Assembly: GCA_029262195.1 (NCBI GenBank)
Contig: JAJCZX010000031.1
Span: 1 to 58,017, forward strand
Direction of reading: 5' to 3'
Origin: Gemmatimonadota bacterium
GTDB lineage: Bacteria > Gemmatimonadota > Gemmatimonadetes > Gemmatimonadales > GWC2-71-9
DNA: 58,017 nucleotides
The notes beneath the pieces were generated by a model. That model was not told the origin of the DNA, did no database searches, and worked only from the letters and a program-made list of their open reading frames with translations. The translations under genes were made by a program, and so were the position numbers. Positions within the stretch are counted from its first letter, which is position 1. Every line of letters starts with the position of its first letter. Below, one piece after another: positions 8,776-17,090 of the stretch.

Positions 8776-9389
8776 CCGACAAAGAGACTGATCAGATGAA
8801 GGTGCTGGCTCAAGACTACAACTCGCCGGACGATGTCCCGCGCGAAACAATGTGGGTGGCCATAACGGCTGAGAGAGCCAAACGCAAAGAACATAGCACA
8901 AGGCGGATTGAGTGGAAACGCCAGACGATGGCCATCGCTGCGTTGTTGTTGCTCGGAATCGCGATTGGCCGTTTTGCTCTAGCAGGCCGTTCGGTCTCCG
9001 ATCCCGGCACTAATAGCGAAGCGGCGTTCGACGAAGGCTTTCGGCGGGGTTTATACGCCAGCGCGGCAATTGACCATATACGGGAGACAGAGGAATTCCT
9101 GATGCTTTTTCGCTCGGACCTGGCTGCAGGAATCATTCCGGCAACTGCTTCCGGCAATGCACAAGATCTTCTTTCAACCACCAGACTTTTTCTTGACATG
9201 ACTGACCTCGACGATCTTGAGATCAGCGATTTGTTCGAAGATCTCGAGTTGGTCCTTTCGCAAATCGCACAGTATTCGGAGACAAGGATACGCGAGCTGC
9301 AATACATCGCCGATGGTCTAGATCAGACAGATGTTTTACACCGCTTGAGATCGCTGATACGACCGGGCGAAATCGCGACGCAACTCTAG
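8772..9389 (+). CDS. Single-span membrane protein, probable anti-sigma factor
   Basis: 205 residues. A cytoplasmic N-terminus of about 50 residues (containing YNSPDDVPRETMWVAI) is followed by one transmembrane helix (about 52-71, TMAIAALLLLGIAIGRFAL) and an extracytoplasmic alpha-helical part rich in Leu, Asp and Glu. There is no zinc-binding HxxxCxxC motif, so it is not a classic ZAS-domain anti-sigma factor. The role is inferred from its translational coupling to the sigma factor gene and its topology. Confidence 0.75.
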   Translation: MTDKETDQMKVLAQDYNSPDDVPRETMWVAITAERAKRKEHSTRRIEWKRQTMAIAALLLLGIAIGRFALAGRSVSDPGTNSEAAFDEGFRRGLYASAAIDHIRETEEFLMLFRSDLAAGIIPATASGNAQDLLSTTRLFLDMTDLDDLEISDLFEDLELVLSQIAQYSETRIRELQYIADGLDQTDVLHRLRSLIRPGEIATQL

Positions 9390-9398
9390 GAGATAAGA

Positions 9399-10745
9399 AT
9401 GAAACCGAGATTTAGCACACGAGCCGTCGTGACTGCTGCCGCCGTTTTGATGATGGCGGGTGTTCAGGAGTTTGAAGCTCAGGAAACCATTGAAACCCCT
9501 CCGGCTACACCTGCCGACTCTGCTTACCGCGAAGCAAGGCATCTCCTCAACATGAGAAACTATGCCCGATCAGCGGACGCATTTAGAGCGATTCAACAGG
9601 GCTACTTCAACAGCCAGTACACCGACCTCTCCAGATACTGGGAAGCCTACTCGCGCTACCGCATGGGAGGCGTCCAACAACTCCAGAACGCGTTAGCTCT
9701 GTTGCAGAGCCGCGAAAACATGGAAAACCGGACAGAACGAATGGACGCCGAAGCGGCCGCGCTTCGGGCTCGCATTAATGCCCTGCTGGCTCAATCTGGC
9801 TCATTGGACAGATACAATTATCTCGTGGCGGACGTAAACTGGGGAAGCGACGAGAATTGCGATCGCGAAACCATGGCGGTGAAAGCAGAAGCTCTACGGG
9901 CCCTTGCCACCATGGGGCCCGATCGAGCGCTCGCGAGCATTCGGAGAGTCCTTGAGAACCAGGACCAGTGTACGATCGGGCTACGCCGCCAGGCCCTTCT
10001 GGTACTTCCCAACGTTGCCTCCGATGGCGAAGTCGAAGAACTCGCAAGTCACGCCGCACGCACTGACTCAAGTCCGCGGGTCAAAGAAACGGCGTTGACG
10101 TTGTTGGGCCATCTGGAAACCGAAAGCTCCAGTGACCTTCTGGCTCACCTGGCCCTGTCGGTCGAAGACGAAGCCCTGCGTCGCCGAGCGATGCTGTCAC
10201 TGAGCCGCTCCAACCCGGCGCGAGCGCAGCAGCTTCTTCGGCAATTAGCATTGGCAGCGGACACTGACGAAAACATCCGCGTCATGGTAATGCACACCAT
10301 TGGACAAATGAGGAACCCGGAGAGTGTTCAACTGCTCACCGAAGTCTACTCCAGGTTTGATTCTCCCGACCTCAAACGTTTGGCAATGCAGATGATTGCC
10401 GGGCACCCGGGGGATGAGCAAACTGCCTGGCTGGTGTCGGTAGCCACCGATCGAACAGCGCCTGCTGATTTGAGAAAACCCGCGATGTTCTTCGCAACCC
10501 AGCGAGATGTTGACCTGTCGATTTTTCTCGAACTTTACGACAGCGAAGAGTCTCCTGAAATGAAAAACCACCTGTTCTTCGTCATCTCACAATATCAGAA
10601 CAAAGACCCGAGGGCGTTGGACGTCATCATAGACGTTGCCAGGAACTCCGAAGACGCGTCGTTGAAAAGGCAGGCCATTGCGCGCCTGGTGCAGTCGGAT
10701 GATCCGAGGGCCGTCGAGGTGATCGTGGAAGTATTGGAGCAGTAG
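9399..10745 (+). CDS. Exported HEAT-repeat protein
   Basis: 448 residues with a signal peptide (KPRFSTRAVVTAAAVLMMAG, cleavage near FEAQ). Residues 35-110 look like a TPR-type helical region (DSAYREARHLLNMRNYARSADAFRAI). The rest, from about 140, is a run of HEAT/PBS-lyase-like helical repeats, for example EVEELASHAARTDSSPRVKETALTLL and the final DVIIDVARNSEDASLKRQAIARL unit. It is likely a periplasmic protein-protein interaction scaffold. It lies 10 bases after the anti-sigma gene with a good GGAG ribosome site, so it belongs to the sigma operon and may sense or carry the envelope signal. Confidence 0.85.
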   Translation: MKPRFSTRAVVTAAAVLMMAGVQEFEAQETIETPPATPADSAYREARHLLNMRNYARSADAFRAIQQGYFNSQYTDLSRYWEAYSRYRMGGVQQLQNALALLQSRENMENRTERMDAEAAALRARINALLAQSGSLDRYNYLVADVNWGSDENCDRETMAVKAEALRALATMGPDRALASIRRVLENQDQCTIGLRRQALLVLPNVASDGEVEELASHAARTDSSPRVKETALTLLGHLETESSSDLLAHLALSVEDEALRRRAMLSLSRSNPARAQQLLRQLALAADTDENIRVMVMHTIGQMRNPESVQLLTEVYSRFDSPDLKRLAMQMIAGHPGDEQTAWLVSVATDRTAPADLRKPAMFFATQRDVDLSIFLELYDSEESPEMKNHLFFVISQYQNKDPRALDVIIDVARNSEDASLKRQAIARLVQSDDPRAVEVIVEVLEQ

Positions 10746-10750
10746 CGATC

Positions 10751-10782
10751 GGTGCGGTCGGTGCGGTCGGTGCGGTCGGTGC
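10751..10782. repeat. Tandem minisatellite, 9-bp units
   Basis: Three and a half copies of GGTGCGGTC begin five bases after the stop of the HEAT-repeat gene. Unit length (9 bp) and position (just after the last gene of an operon) match the array at 8029-8082, but the unit sequence differs. Confidence 0.95.
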
Positions 10783-10835
10783 AAGCATACTCAACTGGCT
10801 TCAATCCCGTTCCGACCCGCTCCCGCCCGTTCCGT

Positions 10836-11771
10836 CTAGTAGTTCGCAGGACAATTCCCCGTTAGACAGACACGTTCGTGGGAATCCGGATCGGCCAGAA
10901 GTTCTTTCAGCATCACAGGCCCCGACCCAATGCATTCTATCAATTTCACACCGGACGAGGTGCCTAACCGGTTTGCCCCGGCCGCAATCATCCTGAGGGC
11001 GGAGGCACAGTCACGAACTCCGCCCGATGCCTTCACGCCCAAATCTTCGCCGACGGCCATTCGCATCAGGGCAACGGCTTCGGGAGTAGCTCCGCCACTG
11101 GAATGAAAGCCTGTGGAGGTTTTTACAAAATGTGCGCCGGCAACCTTGGAAATAGCAGATGCTTTGATAACCTGCATCGGCTCCAAAGCCCCGGACTCGA
11201 TAATGACTTTGACGACCCTTCCCTTTGCAGCCTCAACGACAGCTCTAATGTCATCTTCGACGTAGTCCCAATTGTCGTCCATTATCTCGCCAAGCGCTAC
11301 AACCATGTCGATTTCATCGGCTCCCTGATCGACAAGGTCGGAGGTTTCAGCAGCCTTGGCACTGGTCCGCATCGCTCCCAGTGGAAAACCCACAACCGTT
11401 GCCACCTTCACACCAGACCCTTTGAGTCGGTCTACGCAAAGGGGTACCCAGCTGCCATTTACGCAAACCGCCGCAAATCTGTGCTCCGCGGCCTCCTGGC
11501 AAAGGGTCTCGATTTGACCGCGGGTTGTTTCGGCTTTCAATACAGTATGGTCAACAAAATCAGCCACCCGAACGGGCCCTGCCGCCGACACCATCGTGTT
11601 GCCCGTTCGCGGCTCAGATCTTTGTCGCGGTGCTGCGGCATTACCCCCCCCAACCGGCATGCGCCAGGACAGGTCCGGGGCTTCACGTCCTGCTACCGTT
11701 TGCCCCGGTTCGTTGATTCCCAATTCCCGCGCTACAGCCCGGGCAAGTTGGTCTATTTCGTTTTTATTCAT
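10836..11771 (-). CDS. deoC: Deoxyribose-phosphate aldolase with encapsulation-type N-terminal extension
   Basis: 311 residues; the DeoC barrel occupies about 66-292. Schiff-base Lys is K217 in VKTSTGFHS, the proton-relay Lys is K247 in VKASGGVRD, and the acidic partner is in ADEIDMVV. It splits 2-deoxyribose-5-phosphate into glyceraldehyde-3-phosphate and acetaldehyde. The first 19 residues (MNKNEIDQLARAVARELGI) form an amphipathic helix, followed by a Gly/Pro/Arg-rich linker to about residue 60. That arrangement matches peptides that target enzymes into bacterial microcompartments, and typical DeoC (about 220-260 residues) lacks it. A short tail with two Cys (ERVCLTGNCPANY) ends the protein. 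The start overlaps the stop of the upstream BMC-P gene by 8 bases. Confidence 0.95.
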   Translation of the reverse strand: MNKNEIDQLARAVARELGINEPGQTVAGREAPDLSWRMPVGGGNAAAPRQRSEPRTGNTMVSAAGPVRVADFVDHTVLKAETTRGQIETLCQEAAEHRFAAVCVNGSWVPLCVDRLKGSGVKVATVVGFPLGAMRTSAKAAETSDLVDQGADEIDMVVALGEIMDDNWDYVEDDIRAVVEAAKGRVVKVIIESGALEPMQVIKASAISKVAGAHFVKTSTGFHSSGGATPEAVALMRMAVGEDLGVKASGGVRDCASALRMIAAGANRLGTSSGVKLIECIGSGPVMLKELLADPDSHERVCLTGNCPANY

Positions 11772-12042
11772 CGTCCAAATCCACTCTATCGACTACGCCA
11801 ACTATCACAGCCTGAACCGGCATCCGTTCGTCGCCAAAAATCTTCCGCGCAGAACTACCCTCCTGGACAACCAGAACTCGGTCTCCGGCACCGGCGTTCA
11901 CAACATCCAACGCGATCAACTCCACCGAACCATCCGGGTTGCCTTTCAGGTCAGTTCTCCTGATAAGGAGGAGCTTCTTTCCGTCCAGCGTCTCATTCTT
12001 GTGCGTGGAAACAACATCGCCGATTACGTTTGCCAAAAACAT
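11764..12042 (-). CDS. Bacterial microcompartment vertex protein (EutN/CcmL, BMC-P), copy 1
   Basis: 92 residues, full length for a pentameric BMC vertex protein. The family pattern is clear: MFLANVIGDVVSTHKN, then DGKKLLLIR, the GAGDRVLVVQEGSSAR core and AVIVGVVDRVDL at the end. Such proteins cap the twelve vertices of icosahedral shells such as carboxysomes and metabolosomes. It is the middle gene of a three-gene operon, 11 bases from the other vertex gene and overlapping deoC. This copy keeps the consensus better than copy 2. Confidence 0.95.
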   Translation of the reverse strand: MFLANVIGDVVSTHKNETLDGKKLLLIRRTDLKGNPDGSVELIALDVVNAGAGDRVLVVQEGSSARKIFGDERMPVQAVIVGVVDRVDLDDE

Positions 12043-12053
12043 CTAAACTATCC

Positions 12054-12338
12054 TCATGACCACGAACCGCCTTCAACCAGGTCCACACGATCAACCTTGC
12101 CTACGATCCCCGCGTCGACCGCCGCAAAAGTCTCGTATAAAGTCAAAGATGCCTCGCGGGCCGTGATATAGTAACAGTGTTCTCCAGGCCCAAGACCCAG
12201 CGGATCTACGGCGACGATCGCAGCGCCCCGATCGGCACCCGACGAATCCAGCGGTTGAATCCACAGCAGTGGTTGCCCGTGAAGCGTGTCCTGCTTGACG
12301 GTACACACCACCGAACCGACTACCTTGGCAAGGTACAT
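12054..12338 (-). CDS. Bacterial microcompartment vertex protein (EutN/CcmL, BMC-P), copy 2
   Basis: 94 residues, first gene of the operon. It starts MYLAKVVGSVVCTVKQ and ends IVGKVDRVDLVEGG, both family-typical. The central GAGDxVLVxxGSSAR core is replaced by GPGEHCYYITAREASLTLY. It is a diverged paralogue of copy 1; two or three different BMC-P proteins in one locus are common in known metabolosomes. The divergent core could change the pore or the partner it contacts. A sigma-70-like promoter lies just upstream. Confidence 0.92.
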   Translation of the reverse strand: MYLAKVVGSVVCTVKQDTLHGQPLLWIQPLDSSGADRGAAIVAVDPLGLGPGEHCYYITAREASLTLYETFAAVDAGIVGKVDRVDLVEGGSWS

Positions 12339-12373
12339 TAACTAACGATTTTCGAGTGTTTCATGGGGAGTAC

Positions 12374-12402
12374 AAGCTAGACCAGGTTCAGGTCGGCGTC
12401 AA
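12374..12402 (-). promoter_or_regulatory. Promoter of the BMC-P/deoC operon
   Basis: Reading the minus strand, TTGACG (12402-12397) and TAGCTT (12379-12374) are separated by exactly 17 bases, about 35 bases from the start codon. The -35 is strong and the -10 weak, so an activator or an alternative regulator is possible. Confidence 0.5.
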
Positions 12403-12403
12403 A

Positions 12404-12432
12404 TTGGCACTTTTCCTGCCGATCAGTATTTT
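12404..12432 (+). promoter_or_regulatory. Promoter of phoBR
   Basis: TTGGCA (12404-12409) and TATTTT (12427-12432) with a 17-base spacer, about 65 bases before the phoB GTG. Its -35 sits one base from the -35 of the divergent deoC-operon promoter. Confidence 0.5.
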
Positions 12433-12497
12433 TCCCCAAACGAAGAGCACCCGATTCCAAAAGGAATTCGGCCACATCGGCGTGGTTTGGGGGACCA

Positions 12498-13196
12498 GTG
12501 GCACAAAAGCAACAACGCATTTTGATCGTAGATGACGAGCCGGACATCACCGCGCTGGTGGCCTATCATCTTGCCAGAAACGGATACGTCGTTACCACCG
12601 CGACTAACGGGCCGGATGCCTTGACGGAGGTCAAGAACAATCGCCCGGACCTGGTGGTTCTCGACCTCATGTTGCCGGACCTATCCGGATATGAAGTGCT
12701 TGAAGCCCTTAAATCAGATGACGACACCAGCCGGGTTGGAGTCATTATGCTCACGGCACGGAGGGAGGAACCCGACCGAATTAAGGGTCTCGAGCTCGGA
12801 GCGGACGACTATGTCGTCAAACCGTTTTCCCCACCGGAGTTGGTGCTTCGAGTAGGAGCAGTTTTGCGGCGACTCGGATCGCCGGCCACAGATGGGGGCG
12901 CGACGCTGACGGTGGGTCCAATCACAATTGACCGCGTGGCCCATACTGTTCAGGTGGACGGCCGTGAGGTCGACCTCACCGTAAGAGAGTATGAGTTACT
13001 TGTCGTGCTCGCTGAAAGGGCCGGACGCATCCAATCCCGCCCTCGACTACTGGAAGATGCCTGGAGTGCCAGACCCGATATCCAGACCCGAACAGTCGAC
13101 ATGCACGTCAAACGGCTGAGGACTAAACTCGGCGAGCCCGGCGCCTCCATGATCGAAACCGTGCGGGGATTTGGTTACCGCATGTCGAACCGATGA
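12498..13196 (+). CDS. phoB: Phosphate-regulon response regulator PhoB
   Basis: 232 residues from a GTG start. The receiver domain (about 5-120) has VDDEPDI, the phospho-acceptor Asp in LVVLDLMLPD, the Thr in IMLTARREE and the Lys in YVVKPFSP. An OmpR-type winged helix fills the C-terminus (LTVREYELLVVLAERAGRIQ, RTVDMHVKRLRTKLG, IETVRGFGYRM). Phosphorylated PhoB activates phosphate-starvation genes. It overlaps the kinase gene by ATGA and precedes the pst operon, which fixes the PhoB rather than a general OmpR assignment. Confidence 0.93.
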   Translation: MAQKQQRILIVDDEPDITALVAYHLARNGYVVTTATNGPDALTEVKNNRPDLVVLDLMLPDLSGYEVLEALKSDDDTSRVGVIMLTARREEPDRIKGLELGADDYVVKPFSPPELVLRVGAVLRRLGSPATDGGATLTVGPITIDRVAHTVQVDGREVDLTVREYELLVVLAERAGRIQSRPRLLEDAWSARPDIQTRTVDMHVKRLRTKLGEPGASMIETVRGFGYRMSNR

Positions 13197-14908
13197 TCAT
13201 GCCATTAGGTCGGCGATTGATAATCGGTGCATTCGTTCTGGTGGGCACTACTTCCATAACTGCTTTCGTCGCTGCAAACAGGTGGTTACGACCAGCGTTG
13301 GAAGAGAATGTCGCTACTTTGCTGATGGATCAGGCTCTTCTAATAGCCGCGTCCATTGGTCCAACGGAATCCGACCTGAATCGTTTGGCGCACGAGAACG
13401 GAGAACTGATCGGGCGTCGGGTCACCTTTATAGATAGCCTGGGGAAAGTCGTTGGTGATTCAGATTTCGACGACTTGAGCCTTTCCCTCCTGGAAAACCA
13501 TCTGAACCGGCCAGAAATCAACGCCTTACTTGCTGGACGCCCCGGAGTTCACATGCGCCGCAGCTCCTCCACCAATCGCGACGAGATGAAAGTAGCGATA
13601 GAAGCATGGCCCGGGTTCGTGCGAATTTCGGCTCCACTGGTGCAAGTCGAAGAAATGATGCGGGATTCACGGCGAGCGGTTCTCCTCGCCGGCGCCCTCG
13701 CCCTTTTGGTCGGCCTTACTCTGGCAACCCTTTCAGGACGAGCTCTCGGGCGCCCCATCGCAAATCTGGCGGTCGCGGCCAACGCCGTAGCCCGCAGGCA
13801 GAAAGTTGAGTTCCCGACATCTGAAGTTAGCGAAATTCGCGACCTCGTAACCTCGTTTCGTTCGATGGATGCCCAACTCGGACGACGGATCAATCAGTTA
13901 GCCAACGAGCGACAAGAGACTTCAACAATCCTGGAGTCAATGGCCCAGGGAGTCCTGTCACTAGGTAAGGATGGGCAGGTGCGATATTCCAACGACGCGG
14001 CCCGCGAAATACTCGGTATCTCTGATATCGGAATCGCAAACATCAAAGACATTCTCCGTTCTCACGAGACACGTACCACTTTTAACACGGTAATGAGGGG
14101 ATCGGTCGTGGAGGAGCACGAACTCGAGATCAACGATAGGCACGTCCTGACGTCAGCCAGACCGCTTCCCAATGGCGGTGCCGTGATGGGCCTGCTGGAC
14201 ATCACCGATCTCAAGCGGGCACACGAGGTGAGAAAAGATTTCGTGGCGAATGTTTCTCACGAACTCAAGACACCGCTGACCAACATTTTAGGATACAGCG
14301 AAACCCTCGTCGGCGATGACCTCGATGAACCAACCCGCCGTCAATTCCTGTCCGTAATAAACCGCAACTCTCGGCGCATGCAACGTATCGTGGACGACCT
14401 GCTAGATCTCGCCACAATCGAGTCAGGTTCCTGGAGTGCGAAACCGCAGGCTCTTGTACTTGCAGACCTCATTCGAGAGTCGTGGGCAAACGTGTCCGAT
14501 GGGCTTCAGCCCGACGTAATTTTCGAAACCGACATCAACCCTCCGGATTTGCAGTTATGTTCGGACCCAAACGCACTGGTCCAGGTGTTGACGAACCTCT
14601 TCAACAACGCGGCACGCTATACGTCGCGAGGCTCGATAAAAGTATCGGGGGTGGAAACATCCGACGGAGTCGCGGTCGAAGTTTCAGATACGGGGTCCGG
14701 CATTGCCTCTGAACACATTTCACGTATTTTCGAGCGCTTTTATCGGTCCGACCCGGCGAGGTCCCGCGAAGAGGGAGGCACAGGTCTAGGACTATCTATC
14801 GTAAAACATCTCATCGAGGCCCAGGGAGGTACGATTGCCCTGACCAGCACCCTGGGCACCGGCACAAAAGTGAAATTCGTAATACCGAAGGACCCGACTG
14901 GCGCTTGA
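13193..14908 (+). CDS. phoR: Sensor histidine kinase PhoR
   Basis: 571-residue inner-membrane kinase. The first transmembrane helix is near 8-28 and the second near 160-182, with an extracytoplasmic sensor domain of about 130 residues between them. A HAMP linker follows (SGRALGRPIANLAVAANAVA), then a PAS-like domain, the HisKA box with the phosphorylated His (VANVSHELKTPLTNILGY) and an ATPase domain (LTNLFNNAARYT, DTGSGIASEHISRIFERFYR, GGTGLGLSIVKHLIE). It controls PhoB. The sensor domain is larger than in E. coli PhoR, as in Bacillus-type PhoR, so it may sense a ligand directly as well as through PhoU/Pst. Confidence 0.93.
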   Translation: MIMPLGRRLIIGAFVLVGTTSITAFVAANRWLRPALEENVATLLMDQALLIAASIGPTESDLNRLAHENGELIGRRVTFIDSLGKVVGDSDFDDLSLSLLENHLNRPEINALLAGRPGVHMRRSSSTNRDEMKVAIEAWPGFVRISAPLVQVEEMMRDSRRAVLLAGALALLVGLTLATLSGRALGRPIANLAVAANAVARRQKVEFPTSEVSEIRDLVTSFRSMDAQLGRRINQLANERQETSTILESMAQGVLSLGKDGQVRYSNDAAREILGISDIGIANIKDILRSHETRTTFNTVMRGSVVEEHELEINDRHVLTSARPLPNGGAVMGLLDITDLKRAHEVRKDFVANVSHELKTPLTNILGYSETLVGDDLDEPTRRQFLSVINRNSRRMQRIVDDLLDLATIESGSWSAKPQALVLADLIRESWANVSDGLQPDVIFETDINPPDLQLCSDPNALVQVLTNLFNNAARYTSRGSIKVSGVETSDGVAVEVSDTGSGIASEHISRIFERFYRSDPARSREEGGTGLGLSIVKHLIEAQGGTIALTSTLGTGTKVKFVIPKDPTGA

Positions 14909-15066
14909 ATTAGCCAGGAATAGTGGTCTTTTTTGTCGGTGACAATTCTGTTACTTCACCGATACACGGGTTTCACCCTTCTTTTCCCCTTCAGGTTATT
15001 ACTTCCTCCATCGAACTCGGCGGGCCGTCCGCCAGGGTATTTGAATCCTGACCAGCGATGTGAAAA

Positions 15067-16128
15067 GTGAAAATATCAAAAGCCTTTTTGGCAGCAGCCG
15101 CAGTAGCTCTGAGTGCAGCCGCATGCGGCGGCAGCGAGCAAGTCGTCCTACTCAACGGAGCCGGCGCGACCTTCCCAAACCTCATCTATCAAAAGTGGAT
15201 CATCGACTACAACAACGCTAATGCCGGAGTTGAGTTGAACTACCAATCCATCGGGTCTGGCGGCGGAATCCGACAGTTTTCAGATGGCACCGTCGATTTC
15301 GGTGGTACCGATGCACCGATGAAAAACGCGGATATAGATGCGATCGGTGGCAATGTCTTCCACATACCTACTGTTCTCGGTGCCGTGGTAGCGACCTACA
15401 ACCTTGAGGGCGTTAGCCAGACCTTGAGATTCTCTCCCGAAGTTCTCTCCGAAATTTTCCTCGGTCGGATCACCAATTGGAACGACGCGCGAATCCGGAG
15501 CATAAACCCTGAAGCGTCCCTGCCGAATCAAGAAATCGTTGTCGTTCACAGGTCAGACGGTTCAGGCACATCCTTTATTTTCACGGAGTACCTGAGCAAG
15601 GTGAGCACCGATTGGGAGGAAACGGTAGGTACCGGAAAATCGGTCAACTGGCCGGTAGGCTTGGGCGGACGTGGTAACGAAGGGGTTACAGCCACCGTCC
15701 GACAGACTCCGGGTGCCATCGGGTACGTCGAATTCGGCTACGCTATGCTGAACCAAATGCCGGTTGCCGAAATCCAAAACTTAGAAGGCGTTTTTGTCAG
15801 TCCATCAATTGACGCCGTGACAGCCGCAGCAACTGGCGCCATGGAAACCATGGGTCCCAACACCGATTTTCGCGTCTCACTGACGAACGCGGCCGGAACC
15901 GGAACTTATCCGATATCTTCCTTCACGTGGCTGCTGCTTCGCAAGAACTATGACGACGCAAGCAAGGCAGAACAACTGGTCGAATACGTGTGGTGGGCGG
16001 TGACCGACGGGGAGGCTGACGCAGCCGAGTTGGGATATGCCCCGATTCCGTCACAGCTGACCCCCTGGATACGCGCACGCCTCGAACAGATCTCAGTCGA
16101 CGGCACCCCTGTTTGGTCGGGCCAATAA
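15067..16128 (+). CDS. pstS: Phosphate ABC transporter, substrate-binding lipoprotein PstS
   Basis: 353 residues from a GTG start; the lipoprotein signal ends AALSAAAC, giving a lipid-anchored Cys. Phosphate-binding loops are visible: GAGATFPNLIYQKW, GSGGGIRQF, DFGGTDAPM and HRSDGSGTSFIF. It binds free phosphate outside the inner membrane and delivers it to PstCA. It begins the pst operon, about 160 bases after phoR. Confidence 0.96.
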   Translation: MKISKAFLAAAAVALSAAACGGSEQVVLLNGAGATFPNLIYQKWIIDYNNANAGVELNYQSIGSGGGIRQFSDGTVDFGGTDAPMKNADIDAIGGNVFHIPTVLGAVVATYNLEGVSQTLRFSPEVLSEIFLGRITNWNDARIRSINPEASLPNQEIVVVHRSDGSGTSFIFTEYLSKVSTDWEETVGTGKSVNWPVGLGGRGNEGVTATVRQTPGAIGYVEFGYAMLNQMPVAEIQNLEGVFVSPSIDAVTAAATGAMETMGPNTDFRVSLTNAAGTGTYPISSFTWLLLRKNYDDASKAEQLVEYVWWAVTDGEADAAELGYAPIPSQLTPWIRARLEQISVDGTPVWSGQ

Positions 16129-16132
16129 CGCC

Positions 16133-17086
16133 TTGACGGACCCCACGCCGGACGCCCCCCGGACGACCTCACGGTCGGTCGGGGGCGACCTCGTTTTTCG
16201 CGCGACCGTAACCGCTGCCGCCGCCATAGTGCCGTTGCTGATGGCAGCATTGTTTATACAGTTGGCATTGGGTGCCTGGCCGACCATAAAAGAATTCGGC
16301 TTACGCTTTCTCTATACTTCAACATGGGACCCGGTAGCCGAAATTTACGGAGCAGCTCCAATGATTTTGGGGACCCTGGTGTCTTCCATTGTTGCTCTGC
16401 TAATCGCAATCCCACTCTCTTTGGGGGTCGCGATTTTCTTGACCGAATTCGCTCCACAGCGCCTGCGGGGCCCGATTGCAACAATGGTAGAGTTACTGGC
16501 AGCCATACCCAGTGTGGTTTATGGTCTCTGGGGAATTTTCGTTTTGATCCCGGTCCTCAGAACTCTCGTCGTGCCAGTGCTTTCGGCGGTACTGGGCTGG
16601 ACGCCGTTCTTCTCCGGTAACTTCCAGGGCAACTCAATGTTGGCGGCCGGAATCATCCTGTCAATAATGATTTTGCCCTACATCTCCTCTGTCGCCCGGG
16701 AGGTCATTCGGGCCGTGCCGGATTCTCAACGGGAAGCAGCACTGGCGCTGGGAGCTACACGATGGGAGGCAGTCTGGTCGGCCGTGCTCCCCTATTGTTC
16801 CGGAGGTATTCTTGGCGCAATTGTGCTCGGTTTGGGAAGAGCCCTGGGTGAAACGATGGCCGTTACCATGGTCATCGGAAACCGTCATGACATAGGGGTT
16901 TCGCTACTTGAACCCGGTTATTCGATGGCCGCAGCCATCGCCAACGAATTCGCCGAGGCCGCATCAACGCTGCACCTTTCCGCGCTTGCTGAAATCGGGT
17001 TGGTGTTGTTCGTCATTACGGTCCTGGTTAATTCCTTTGCTCGGCTGTTGGTGTGGAGGGTCACGCGAAAGTTCGGGGCAACGTAA
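16133..17086 (+). CDS. pstC: Phosphate ABC transporter permease PstC
   Basis: 317 residues, TTG start four bases after the pstS stop. Six hydrophobic helices; the EAA-type loop reads [21 protein letters not shown] and the later GRALGETMAVTMVIGN is typical of PstC. It forms the membrane channel with PstA. The N-terminus carries an extra 25 or so hydrophilic residues (TDPTPDAPRTTSRSVGG), so a somewhat later start is possible. Confidence 0.95.
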   Translation: MTDPTPDAPRTTSRSVGGDLVFRATVTAAAAIVPLLMAALFIQLALGAWPTIKEFGLRFLYTSTWDPVAEIYGAAPMILGTLVSSIVALLIAIPLSLGVAIFLTEFAPQRLRGPIATMVELLAAIPSVVYGLWGIFVLIPVLRTLVVPVLSAVLGWTPFFSGNFQGNSMLAAGIILSIMILPYISSVAREVIRAVPDSQREAALALGATRWEAVWSAVLPYCSGGILGAIVLGLGRALGETMAVTMVIGNRHDIGVSLLEPGYSMAAAIANEFAEAASTLHLSALAEIGLVLFVITVLVNSFARLLVWRVTRKFGAT

Positions 17087-17090
17087 GAAG

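Noticed and set aside
14936..14977. TCGGTGA/TCACCGA inverted repeat and TTCACC direct repeats before pstS, considered as a Pho box
   Set aside because: The direct copies are 17 bases apart, not the 11 of classical Pho boxes, and the inverted repeat has a 13-base gap. A PhoB site is likely near here but cannot be fixed by eye.
16908..17090. Upstream extension of pstA
   Set aside because: The extra 61 codons lie within pstC in another frame; the ATG at 17091 has its own ribosome site and correct N-terminus.
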